Below are positions 48,786-57,841 of a stretch of DNA of 64,000 nt, piece by piece. How positions within the stretch are numbered: position 1 is the stretch's first letter; each line of letters begins with the position of its first letter. The stretch comes from Andalucia godoyi. Taxonomy: Eukaryota > Discoba > Jakobea > Jakobida > Andaluciidae. A model generated the notes under the pieces. That model was given only the letters and a program-made list of their open reading frames with translations, was not told the DNA's origin and did not search any database. The position numbers and the translations under genes are program-made. The stretch is taken from the NCBI GenBank assembly GCA_009859145.1, contig VRVR01000011.1, positions 136,097 through 200,096 of the forward strand, in the 5' to 3' direction.

Positions 48786-50131
48786 ACGAAAAGAAAACAA
48801 GACCATTCAGCATGTTCAGTGTGTATGAGCAATCTGAGCGAGCAGATGGGAACCCGAAGAAAAAAAGGGGGAGGGAAGAAGCAAAGTCCGAGGGGGCCGC
48901 GTGCTTCTTTTTTTGGTATGTTGAACCTCGGCACTCGCACGAATTGGCAATCGAAGACAGCAAAAGAAGAAAAGACAGTCGAAGAGAACCAGAAGAGCCA
49001 GAATCAAAAAAAAGTGCGTGGCTGGGAAAAGATGTCGCTTTCCTCTCCTCTCCATGATTCATCGAATCTTCCCATAATTTTTTTGTTTGCTTGGGGGAGG
49101 GGGGCCAAGTGGGCAGCGAGGGGAACATCGCCCAAAACCGGAACGGAGTGTGTTTTGCTCCGACAGCAGTTCAACATGGAAGCCGACATGTCGACCGAAA
49201 AAAGTGTTGTTCCGACACCAGCTGATTTTGACAGATTTCCCGCAAATCAACGAAAACAAAAAAAGAAGGAGAAGAGAGAAGTTGATGCCCATCGCTCGAG
49301 ACTCGAGACTCGAGACTGGACCTCTTTTGAGTCGGACATAAGTATTTGGACACTATTTTTTCGTTTTGGCCAGCTTCTGTTCACATCTTCGTTTATGGTT
49401 TTCTCCTTATTTTCTATTTCTTTCTGCATTGCTTCCTTTCATACTTCAGTTTCAGTCTCTGTTGCTAGATGCCTTTGGTCCTTTCCCTCTGCTCTTGTTT
49501 CTTCATCATCTCATAAGCACTTTTTGTTTTAAGTATAGTTTTTTTTCATTCAAAAAGAAAAGAAGAAGAAAAATACTTTGATTACCAGTCGTGTAGAGAA
49601 TCCATCAAGACGGGAACCGAATCTTCTTTCCTCTTCTTCTTGTCAAAAAGAGAAAAAAGAACAACAGCAACAAAATACACTTCACCAAAAACAAACAGGT
49701 TTGGGTGAGGGGAAAACTCGCGGATCTGTGTGTTTTCCTCGGTTTTTTCCCCAATATTTTTGTTCGATTTGGCTTTTGCTAGTTTTTGTCAGGTTTTTCA
49801 TCTTCATTTTTGTATTGCGTGCTTTATTTTCTTTTTTGTTTGGTTTTCTTTGGTGTCAAAATATCAACAACCGGTGTTCGAAGTTTTTGTCCTTTGTGTG
49901 CGTGCGTGTGTTTGTTTTTGTTTGTCTGCAGGTTGGTTGGTAGAGTATACATAGTTTTTTGGGCGTATTTTTTGTGATTTTGATTTGAATTTTGGTGTTT
50001 AGCATCGTTTGCTCTGTACCTAATATTGTCTGTGGGTTTCGTTTGATTGTTGTAGTATTTTTTAATTGTTTGTGTGTGTGGGTGAGACAGAAGAGAAGAG
50101 AGAGAGAGAGAGAGAGAGAGATATTTGAATC
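48786..50131. promoter_or_regulatory. Long upstream region and probable leader of Mei2-like gene
   Basis: 1.35 kb between two genes on the same strand. Pyrimidine-rich, with CGAGACT repeated three times at 49295-49317, T-rich stretches, a possible 3' splice site TTTGTCTGCAG at 49931, and (GA)n at 50098-50121 just before the start. Open frames here are low-complexity and have no recognised domain, so I see leader and promoter, not a gene. Confidence 0.45.
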
Positions 50132-53062
50132 ATGAGTGATCGACCACAGAACGATTCTTTATTCTCAGTAGCATTTCCATCGTCATCATCGTCGTCGGCG
50201 TCGGCGTCGTCGCTGCAAATGCATCTGCCTGGAGTCTCGAGGTCATCGGACGGCGGTCTTTCTGCGAACGCCGCCGCTCCTTTTGATGCTTTCGGACACC
50301 CTGTTCCGATGCCTGGCGTGTACTCGCCATTCGGATCACGCAATCCGTCGCCAACTGTTGCGTCTCCATCGTCTGTGTCTTCAAGCTCCAACTCTTATCG
50401 GAACAACATTAACAACCGCCACTCTGCGCCGGCTTCGTCTGTGGCTCCAATTTCAGACGAGATTGCAGTGTCGTTGGAATATCTTAATTTGCGAAACCCG
50501 CGCTATTCGCTCCAGCAGCAACATGAGGCATCGACGGCTTCTGCGCTTTCACAAATGTTTCAAGGCAGTGGTGCTGGTCAACAAACTTTCAGAAGCAGCA
50601 ACAGTCGCCGCTCGGGTGTGTTCAATTCGCTGGCCGAGCACGAATTGGACAGTGGAAAGTTTCATCCTCAGTCCCTGCAGTTCCATATTCCTCAGCAACA
50701 GTCGCTTCCACAACAACAACAACAACAACAACAGTATTCACACATTTCGAACAATGGTGGATCGTTCCACTTGCCACAAATGCATGCGCAGTCTCACGGT
50801 CCAGGAAATGGAAATGGATATAATGGCACGGGCTTGTCCTTGTCGTCCTCATCCTCTCCTACAATGACTGTGGCAACGTCCTCGGGTTCTTCCACGACCA
50901 ACCTATCATCGCTGATGACCACGGCCTCGGCTATTCTGGCGTCAGCCACGGCTGCTTCTTCATCCCAAGTGTTCGCAACTTCTATGGCGACAAGCGGTAA
51001 CGGAAGTAATAATAGTAACAGTGTCAATACCCACCACAATAGTAGCAGTAGTATCAGTAGTCACAATAGTGGTAACAGTAATAGCGGCGGCGGCGGCGGC
51101 GGAAATACTTCAAATGCTTCGGCGGTCTTCCCGTCGCGCACACTGTTTATCAGATTGCCGGATCCGCCAAGTCGGATTCCTAGTGACTCAGAGTATGCTT
51201 CATTGTTCGCATCTTTTGGTTCCTTGCGGGGGTTGTACACGGAATGGAGGCAGCACGGATTTTTGCTAGTGTCATATTTCGACATTCGATCGTCCGAGCG
51301 CGCCTTGTCTGCGGTAATGGAGCGACTGGATCTTGCTGCTGAAGTTAGGTTCTCGCTTCCTGTAACGTTGTTCGACGAGGAGAGGCAGCAGGGGACGCTC
51401 GTTGTGTTCAACTTGGACCCTCAGATTCCAGCTGATGATCTGATGCGATTATTTACGCAATTTGGACCGGTTCGCGAGGTGCGGAGCACTCCAAACAAGT
51501 CGCACCAGCGATTTGTAGAATATTTTGACACACGGAATGCGGATCGAGCCATGCAAGAGCTCAACAAGAGAGAGGTATGTGGAAGGAAATTGAAAATTGA
51601 GCCTTCGCACCCCGGTGGATCCAGAAAGGAACACATGGAACAGTTTAACAGGATGCTCCTGGGACTACGGCAAAGCCGTTCGGCGCCGTCGTCGCCTCGG
51701 AACAGTATTGTTTCATCTGACGTAGCCCCTGGTACATCTGGGCTGTGCAATAGTACTGGCAATGGAGGTGGTAATCTACAACAGCAACAGCAACAGCATC
51801 AACAGATTCAGGCTCTCGCAGCTCATTTTTCGAGTTTGCTTGCTGTGTCGTCGGCAGCTCAAACATCCAGCCAGTACTCTTCTCTTCCAGCTTCTCAATC
51901 TCAGTTCCAACAGTATCCCCAGTTCCACCATCATCATCATCATCAACAACAACAACAACAACAACAACAACAGCAGCAGCAGCAGCAGCAACTTCATACC
52001 CAACACGTTCATCCCAGTTTGGTTTATCCAAATCGACATTCGAACCCGAATACTCGAACAGCATTTCCATATGGAGTTTCGTGGGGTCTTTCAGTGGACG
52101 TCGCTCCTACTCTTCTTTCTCCATCTTCTTCCAACGGCTCGTTGCCGCTGGGAAACTTTGGAAGTGGAAGCTCTTTGTCTGCAGCTGGCGGATTGCTTTC
52201 GAACTCCGGTCCTAGCGACATTTCAAAGTTGCTTGCGACAGGTATAATGATCCCCAGTGCTTCGAGTACTCGGTCTGCTTCGCCCTCTGGCGATGATCAG
52301 CAAATGTATGCTCCAAATACGACGATCAATCCGGTTTTTGGTGCCAATCTGCCTTCTGCTGTTGGACAGCAGGTGCAGCAGCTTCAAAATTCTTCTAGCC
52401 ACATGTTGAATTCCTCAAATCCGTTGTATTTACAATCTCCTTCTCACTATCAACAGCACCATGTGTCGATGCAGGGTGGCCAGCAGCATCATCACCATCA
52501 CCACAGCCACCATCAACCACAGGTGCATCATCATTTCCAGCAGCAGCAACAGCACGGAAGTCTTGCGCTATCGTCTGGCGGAATGATGCACTCCAGCCAG
52601 CCACGAACTCCATCGCCGCAGTTCCAAATACAGATGGACCAAGTGTTGTGCGGGAACGACATTCGCACGACGGTTATGCTTCGTAACATCCCGAACAAGT
52701 ACACGCGAGACATGTTGTTGGAAGACTTGGATATGCAATTCCGATGCACGTTCGATTTTCTTTATCTTCCCATGGATTTCCAGAATGATTGTAACATGGG
52801 TTATGCGTTTCTCAACTTCATTGCACCGACAACCATTGTGCCATTCTTCCAAGCGTTCCACGGCCGTCGCTGGAATCGATTCAATTCTGAAAAGATTGCA
52901 GAAGTGACGTACGCGAAAATTCAGGGAAAGCAAGCGCTTATCGAGCACTTCAAAAAGTCCAATGTTATGCTCCAGAACACCACCTACCGCCCATTACTAT
53001 TCCATTCCACTGGTCCTCAACAAGGTTTTCCTGAGCAGTTCCCCGGGAATCTTCTGAAATAG
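50132..53062 (+). CDS. Mei2-like RNA-binding protein
   Basis: 976 residues. The C-terminal RRM_2 domain (about 844-955) is of the distinctive Mei2 type: TTVMLRNIPNKYTRDMLLED, FDFLYLPMDFQNDCNMGYAF and WNRFNSEKIAEVTYAKIQGK. Two further RRMs precede it: RTLFIRLPDPP (about 334-400) and GTLVVFNLDPQIPADDLMRL (about 418-490). Between and before them are poly-Gln, poly-His, poly-Asn and Ser/Gly-rich segments, typical of disordered RNA-granule proteins. Mei2 drives meiosis in fission yeast, and plant AMLs act in development. This layout (two N-terminal RRMs plus the Mei2 RRM) matches the plant and protist AML pattern. The start is the first ATG after the (GA)n tract. Confidence 0.88.
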   Translation: MSDRPQNDSLFSVAFPSSSSSSASASSLQMHLPGVSRSSDGGLSANAAAPFDAFGHPVPMPGVYSPFGSRNPSPTVASPSSVSSSSNSYRNNINNRHSAPASSVAPISDEIAVSLEYLNLRNPRYSLQQQHEASTASALSQMFQGSGAGQQTFRSSNSRRSGVFNSLAEHELDSGKFHPQSLQFHIPQQQSLPQQQQQQQQYSHISNNGGSFHLPQMHAQSHGPGNGNGYNGTGLSLSSSSSPTMTVATSSGSSTTNLSSLMTTASAILASATAASSSQVFATSMATSGNGSNNSNSVNTHHNSSSSISSHNSGNSNSGGGGGGNTSNASAVFPSRTLFIRLPDPPSRIPSDSEYASLFASFGSLRGLYTEWRQHGFLLVSYFDIRSSERALSAVMERLDLAAEVRFSLPVTLFDEERQQGTLVVFNLDPQIPADDLMRLFTQFGPVREVRSTPNKSHQRFVEYFDTRNADRAMQELNKREVCGRKLKIEPSHPGGSRKEHMEQFNRMLLGLRQSRSAPSSPRNSIVSSDVAPGTSGLCNSTGNGGGNLQQQQQQHQQIQALAAHFSSLLAVSSAAQTSSQYSSLPASQSQFQQYPQFHHHHHHQQQQQQQQQQQQQQQQLHTQHVHPSLVYPNRHSNPNTRTAFPYGVSWGLSVDVAPTLLSPSSSNGSLPLGNFGSGSSLSAAGGLLSNSGPSDISKLLATGIMIPSASSTRSASPSGDDQQMYAPNTTINPVFGANLPSAVGQQVQQLQNSSSHMLNSSNPLYLQSPSHYQQHHVSMQGGQQHHHHHHSHHQPQVHHHFQQQQQHGSLALSSGGMMHSSQPRTPSPQFQIQMDQVLCGNDIRTTVMLRNIPNKYTRDMLLEDLDMQFRCTFDFLYLPMDFQNDCNMGYAFLNFIAPTTIVPFFQAFHGRRWNRFNSEKIAEVTYAKIQGKQALIEHFKKSNVMLQNTTYRPLLFHSTGPQQGFPEQFPGNLLK
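51926..52000 (+). repeat. Poly-His/poly-Gln coding microsatellite
   Basis: (CAT)n then (CAA)n and (CAG)n within the Mei2-like gene, encoding six His and about seventeen Gln. The CAA-to-CAG change along the run shows two expansions. Confidence 0.75.
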
Positions 53063-53744
53063 GTTTTTGTTTTTGTTTTTTGCTTTCGTTTTCATTTTTG
53101 CGAGTTTTGTTTGTTTATTGGAGACAGGTCAATTGCACGTCATTTATCATTATTGCCAACATGTAGTTCTATCCATTTCTATCACTTATTTCATCATGTG
53201 TTTTTTGTTTGTTGTTTTTGCTTTTTGTGGCTTTGTGCGTATGCTCCCGACACTTCTCCTTGTTTCGCCTACATTGTCCGTTAAACATGAGCTACTCATT
53301 GCTGACAACCCATACATGCACTCTTGCAATCCGAACAGAATGTGAATTCAATTCAGTAGGCGGCGGGCCCCGGTACGCCGAGGCGCTCCTCAAATGGATT
53401 TTTTTAATTAAATTTATTGTTTGTACGCACCACCATTCCAGTCTCGGTCCAGGCGGGCTGATGTGAATGGGAAAAAAGACGAACGGAAGAATAGCATTGT
53501 CTGAAATTTGTGGGTGAGTGGGGGTAAGAGTGGGTTGTGAAAGCGTAAGAAGTTTGGGGGACATATCTTGAAAAAGAGATGGAGTGTGGTTTGCTTACAT
53601 CAAGGCAAGAGAATGTCATTGCCTGAATGATGACCCATTCTTTCATTCTGCTGTTAAAAAAACACTAATTGTGTCTTTTACATGTTTAATATAATGCTGC
53701 TTTGCGAGCGACGGCTATCGAGCCTGTGACTGTTGCATTACGAA
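53063..53744. other. 3' flank of Mei2-like gene
   Basis: About 680 bp. T-rich 3' UTR-like DNA up to about 53290, then mixed sequence including a GGCGGGCCCCGGTACGCCG GC-rich patch at 53362-53380. No gene recognised. Confidence 0.4.
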
Positions 53745-53980
53745 GCCGCTTTCTTGCCGCTCGCCAAAAACATGGATCATTACTGATCATCGGCTAAGCT
53801 GTCACGGCAGACAGATCCAAGTCACATGTTTTGTGTTTATTGGAGGGGCGAGCACCAACTCTTCAATGCAGATTGCTCTGCATCAAGGGGTCATCGCTTC
53901 TTCTTCTTGCTCTCGGCCTCCGACGAGAGGGGATCAACGGTTTTCTTGGTTCTCAGTGTTTGTTGGAGAGATCCCTCTTT
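53745..53980 (-). repeat. Dispersed repeat family 2, short copy (Y)
   Basis: Reverse-orientation partner of 8618-9053. Shared blocks are AGAACCAAGAAAACCGTTG, TCGTCGGAGGCCGAGAGCAAG, the GCAA hairpin (53866-53883), GAAGAGTTGGTGCTCGC, and TTGGATCTGTC through GTTTTTGGCGAGCGG. It lacks the roughly 170 bp between the coding-like start and the hairpin, and lacks the (AAAT)n tract. A frame starting MAPKRDLSNKH (ATG at 53989) precedes it in the same orientation. No gene is intact. Confidence 0.6.
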
Positions 53981-54224
53981 GGAGCCATGATATGCTTTGT
54001 CTTTGATGAAAGATGCTGTTTGAGGGCTCGATTATAATAATGAGAGACAAACAGAAGATGGTAGAGAGAAGGGAAAATGTGAAAGAATGAAAGAAATTTA
54101 TAGACTAGACTACGATAGGAAAATCGCGTCTCCATAGGGTTAGATGAACCAGCTCCTGGTATGAGGTTGCTTGTTCAATGTTTCATACAACAAAAAAAAA
54201 CCGTCAACCATCAATCTTTCGACG

Positions 54225-54660
54225 CCTACATTATGCACTGAACATGCATATCTTTTCGTAGATATGCATACTCAGTCTTGCATCCCGTTGCCGGGAAGGG
54301 GGTAGGCCCCAACACGCCTCACGGCATTCTTCAGATAGATGTTCCGCGCTCCGTTCCCAATCTCGATCAATCGGTGAGCCACTTTCTCAGCGTGGCACGT
54401 TGCTCCTGAGAAGGGTGCATTTTGATGCTGACGGCCCTAGCAGCAGGCGCTTTCGTGTCCTCAGTTGCAGCGATTGATGTACCTGGAGATACGAGAGGAA
54501 GAGGCGGCAGGCGTAGTGACACGTGGTCTCTTAGGAGGTCTGCGGGACCTAGGAGGCCCTGTATCGGGCGGCGTAGGCGTAGGCGAATGCGTCATCCCAG
54601 CGCGCTCACGCCCATATTTGAATTAATAAAGTGGAACCAACGAATGATAGAATAGATGGC
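54225..54660 (-). mobile_element. Fanzor/TnpB-like element relic B, core-deleted
   Basis: On the minus strand, an N-terminal Fanzor/TnpB-type segment (RAVSIKMHPSQEQRATLRKW, about 54436-54375) runs straight into the C-terminal zinc-ribbon end (IDRDW, then NGARNIYLKNAVRRVGAYPLP, to 54275). All residues between, which should include the RuvC and WED/REC parts, are missing. The ribbon has an extra G at about 54356 that shifts the frame between DRDW and NGARN. An upstream basic frame from ATG 54595 (MTHSPTPTPPDTGPPRSRRP) stops before the N-terminal motif. A perfect 10 bp hairpin lies near the 3' end. The element is therefore dead. It lies 200 bp upstream of the IGHMBP2-like start. Confidence 0.7.
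54244..54269. repeat. Perfect 10-bp inverted repeat near the 3' end of relic B
   Basis: ATGCATATCT and AGATATGCAT flank TTTCGT. It lies just outside the residual coding end, where TnpB-type elements carry their guide-RNA scaffold or terminal hairpins. Confidence 0.65.
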
Positions 54661-54881
54661 TACGGATGTTGCGTTAAAGAGTGTCAGGGCCTGTGTCACC
54701 GGCTGAATTTTGGCCGAGCGTGTGTAAGCACGAATTCCCCTGTGAAGCAAACGTGCTGGTGTCGGCCAGTATTGACCGTGTCTGTTTATGTACACTTTCC
54801 TTCTGTATGCATGACAATAACGTGTTTTTATTTGACGGTCCTTTCTCATACCCAAGTACATACAGACCTCCACAGCTGCAA
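54661..54881. promoter_or_regulatory. Upstream region of IGHMBP2-like gene
   Basis: About 220 bp that stays open in the frame of the helicase gene but starts only with GTG, so it is read as leader. Confidence 0.4.
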
Positions 54882-57377
54882 ATGGGAGTTGAATCTGCGG
54901 CGTTGTTTGATGATGCAGTGCTGGACTCGGATTTGAAGCAGTCTCTGTCTCAATTCACAGAACAGACTCGGAAAGCTGTACTGCTCGAAAGAACCCTTGA
55001 AGAATGGGTTGCGCAGAACGAGACGCACGCATGGCCGTGCATTGCTGTTCGGATTGCGAGCGCGCTGAAAGGGAGATTCCTCGTCACGTTGAAATCGGCA
55101 TCTGCGAATCAGTCGAATTCACCATTGTTCAGCTCACGACGAAATGGTGCGTCGCGGTTTGGCGTTGGTGAGATGGTGAAGCTGACGCTGTCTCTAGGTT
55201 CAGTGTCGAGCTCTGTAGGAAGTGCGAACGATAACGAACAGGAGTGGAAAGGTGTTGTTTCGGCGTGTCATGAAAAGTTTATCCAGGTGCTGCTGGACGA
55301 CGTCTCGGACGCTCTCTTTGCGATCACGAATATTGATGCGTTTTCTTCTTCGTCGTCCGGTGGTGCAACCAACAGCATGTTGTCTATGGGTTCTTCCGGA
55401 GCAGGAACTTCCTCTTCCTTAACTTCCTCTTCGTCTGGAGACAATGGTGGTCATGGAGACTTTTCTTCTGCTGGAAAACAAGGCGAAGCGGTCTTGAAGC
55501 TTTCAAAGATTCCTAATGACACGACGTACAAGCGAATTTCGCGGACCGTTGACAAGCTCGGCGAACCGGGCATGTTTGGATCAGATCATCCTGTCGTGGA
55601 CTGCTTGTATGGCGATCGGGTTCCTTCCGAGTACTCGCCGCTGGACGGTTCGCAGTCAGAGCACATGACAACTGTCAGTGAATGGTTCAACACGAATCTG
55701 AACTACTCGCAGAAGCAGGCTGTTGAATACGCGTTACGCCAAAAGGACATTGGGGTTATCCTAGGACCTCCAGGAACAGGGAAAACAACAACACTTGTCG
55801 AAGTCATTCGCCAGTTGCTGTCGAGAGGCAAGCGCGTGTTGGTCTGTGCTGCATCGAATGTTGCTGTTGACAATATTGTGGAACGTCTTGCAGCATCAAG
55901 GTCTCTCATCCGAATGGTCCGACTTGGACATCCTGCTCGACTGCTGCCCAGCGTCGTTCCATACGCACTGGATGCTGTGTTGGACCGTTCCTCCGGCGGA
56001 GATGTTGTGGCGGATGTGCGAAAAGACATGGAGGAGAACATTTCAAAAATGAAGAAAGCAAAATCGTACTCAGACCGAAGGCAGTTGCGGCAAGAGTACA
56101 GACAACTTCAGAAGGAACTCAGAGTGAGAGAGAGAAAGGCGCTGGTGGATGTGGTAATGGCTGCCCAGGTCGTTTTGGCGACCAATACTGGATCTGACGA
56201 AAAGCTTGTTCGAATGCTGGAACAGGTCGTTGCCAAAGAGCGAAACACTTCCGGACTTCTGACGCACCCATTTGACTATTGCATTTTGGATGAAGCTGCA
56301 CAATCGTTTGAGATTTCCTCCTGGATTCCCATTCTAAAGGCACGGTCCGTGATTCTTGCTGGGGATCACCACCAGCTCCCACCCACCGTGTTGTGCGCGA
56401 ATCACACGCTTCCGAATGCCGAAAGCTTCAAGTTACTCATGCGTAAGAATTTTGAAGGACGGTTGTTGGCAAGTGCCGAGGTCGTGGAGTACGGTCGGAG
56501 ATTGTCCCAGACATTATTCGCAAAGCTGTACAAGAAATTCGGCGGCCACATGCTTGAAGTGCAGTACCGAATGCACGAGGATATCATGAGATTCTCAAGC
56601 CGAGAATTCTACGGCAACAAGCTTGTAGCAGATCCCTCTGTTGCCGGTCACCGTATCAGCGAGGACTTGCCTTCTATCGTGTTTGTTGACACGTCAGATG
56701 CGGGGTATCAGGAAGGGGCCGATCAGTACGACTCGAAGTACAATCTTGGGGAAGTGCAGATCGTCGCGAAGTACTGCGCCGAACTCATCGAACTGCACGG
56801 CATACCGGAACAAGACATTGGGATCATTTCTCCGTACAATGCCCAGATTGATTTGATTCGTGACGCGGTTCGGAATTACTATGCAGGCGGTATCAAAAAG
56901 CCAGCCTCCGCGATCGCTTCATCGTCCGCGAAACCATCGTCCGCGAAGGGGTCCGGTCCCCCCAGTTCCAAAACGGGTGGAAAGGCCAAAGCCAGCAAAG
57001 GTTCCAAAGGGCGGGGCTCCAGCAAATCCTCTGAAGCTGCTGGAGGGCTGGTCAAAAAATCAGTCGATGCTGACTTGGAAATCGACGATGAGGATCTCGG
57101 TTCTGGGTTTTTGGATGTGGAGATTTCTACTGTGGATGGGGTGCAGGGGCGCGAAAAGGATGTGATTCTGATGTCACTTGTTCGATGCAATAGTGTTGGA
57201 GATGTCGGGTTCTTGGCTGACAAGCGTCGCTTGAACGTTGCCATAACTCGCGCCCGCAGGCATCTTTTCGTCGTTGGTGATGCTAATACCTGCGTCCAAA
57301 ATGAATTCCTGAAACGATTGATACAGTACTGGGAGGAAGTCTCGGAATACAGAACTGCCGGAGAGTTTGATTTGTAA
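54882..57377 (+). CDS. IGHMBP2: IGHMBP2/SMUBP2-like UPF1-family helicase
   Basis: 831 residues from ATG 54882 (MGVESAALFDDAVLDSDLKQ). The UPF1-like SF1B core shows GPPGTGKTTTLVEVIRQLL (Walker A, about 294), CILDEAAQSFEISSWIPIL (Walker B, about 469), LAGDHHQLPPTV, VQYRMHEDIMRFSSREFYGN, GIISPYNAQIDLIR, STVDGVQGREKDVILMSLVR and LNVAITRARRHLFVVGD (motif VI). Its DEAA-Q and FSSREFYGN patterns suit the IGHMBP2/Hcs1 branch more than UPF1. There is a Ser-rich insert in domain 1B (about 165-195) and a Lys/Ser/Gly-rich one between motifs IV and V (about 670-740). The protein ends right after the helicase core, so the R3H and AN1 zinc finger of animal IGHMBP2 are missing. 5'-3' helicase on ribosome-linked RNA. 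Confidence 0.85.
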   Translation: MGVESAALFDDAVLDSDLKQSLSQFTEQTRKAVLLERTLEEWVAQNETHAWPCIAVRIASALKGRFLVTLKSASANQSNSPLFSSRRNGASRFGVGEMVKLTLSLGSVSSSVGSANDNEQEWKGVVSACHEKFIQVLLDDVSDALFAITNIDAFSSSSSGGATNSMLSMGSSGAGTSSSLTSSSSGDNGGHGDFSSAGKQGEAVLKLSKIPNDTTYKRISRTVDKLGEPGMFGSDHPVVDCLYGDRVPSEYSPLDGSQSEHMTTVSEWFNTNLNYSQKQAVEYALRQKDIGVILGPPGTGKTTTLVEVIRQLLSRGKRVLVCAASNVAVDNIVERLAASRSLIRMVRLGHPARLLPSVVPYALDAVLDRSSGGDVVADVRKDMEENISKMKKAKSYSDRRQLRQEYRQLQKELRVRERKALVDVVMAAQVVLATNTGSDEKLVRMLEQVVAKERNTSGLLTHPFDYCILDEAAQSFEISSWIPILKARSVILAGDHHQLPPTVLCANHTLPNAESFKLLMRKNFEGRLLASAEVVEYGRRLSQTLFAKLYKKFGGHMLEVQYRMHEDIMRFSSREFYGNKLVADPSVAGHRISEDLPSIVFVDTSDAGYQEGADQYDSKYNLGEVQIVAKYCAELIELHGIPEQDIGIISPYNAQIDLIRDAVRNYYAGGIKKPASAIASSSAKPSSAKGSGPPSSKTGGKAKASKGSKGRGSSKSSEAAGGLVKKSVDADLEIDDEDLGSGFLDVEISTVDGVQGREKDVILMSLVRCNSVGDVGFLADKRRLNVAITRARRHLFVVGDANTCVQNEFLKRLIQYWEEVSEYRTAGEFDL

Positions 57378-57530
57378 ACGCCGCCGTCGCCACTTATTGC
57401 GATATGATGAAGCAATCTAAAGCGCACGTTTAAACAAAAACACTGCCACGCGCCATGCGAATGCGCATGCGTTTGCTATGTTAACAACTCCGTTCACACG
57501 ATGTCCCGATTTCGTTTCGCTCCATTTTGA
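57378..57530. other. 3' flank of IGHMBP2-like gene
   Basis: About 150 bp with no gene, including the alternating GCGAATGCGCATGC at 57457-57470. Confidence 0.4.
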
Positions 57531-57757
57531 TCATGAAATCCCTATAAACACGCCGCCGCGTTGCATTCTCGCACAGCGACGCTCATTTCATATCTTTATT
57601 TTTACTGTCCATGCAACGCGACATCTATCTTAAGAACGTCTCTCATGCCGAGGGGCGTGTTGGGGCCTACCCCCTTCCCAATCATGCTATGCATGTTGTT
57701 GGGTTGCAACATTGGTTATGGGTGATCAGTGATGCTTATCCGTGGTTATTGTACAAT
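57531..57757 (+). mobile_element. Fanzor/TnpB-like element relic C (minimal form)
   Basis: Matches relic A at both ends: 75 bp at the 5' side (ATGAAATCCC, GCGTTGCATTCTCGCACAGC) and about 130 bp at the 3' side (AACGTCTCTCATGCCGAGGG to CTTATCCGTGGTTA). The roughly 450 bp between are absent. The ends meet at a TGCA(A)CGCG microhomology. The surviving coding part reads RDIYLKNVSHAEGRVGAYPLP, the zinc-ribbon tail, without CxxC. In relation to A the element keeps the same termini with an internal deletion, like a MITE. It sits between the convergent IGHMBP2-like and GCP genes. Ends approximate. Confidence 0.7.
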
Positions 57758-57841
57758 GTAGGCACCGTCGCCACCCACTCCGACACCTATTTCATTTTCA
57801 TCTTCCGTTTTTCTCCCTCCAACTGACGAAAACTCTTGCGC

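Noticed and set aside
48819-49532. 237-codon frame between TCF25 and Mei2-like genes
   Set aside because: Starts with GTG, is low-complexity (Lys-rich then Phe/Ser-rich), and lies in a probable leader region.
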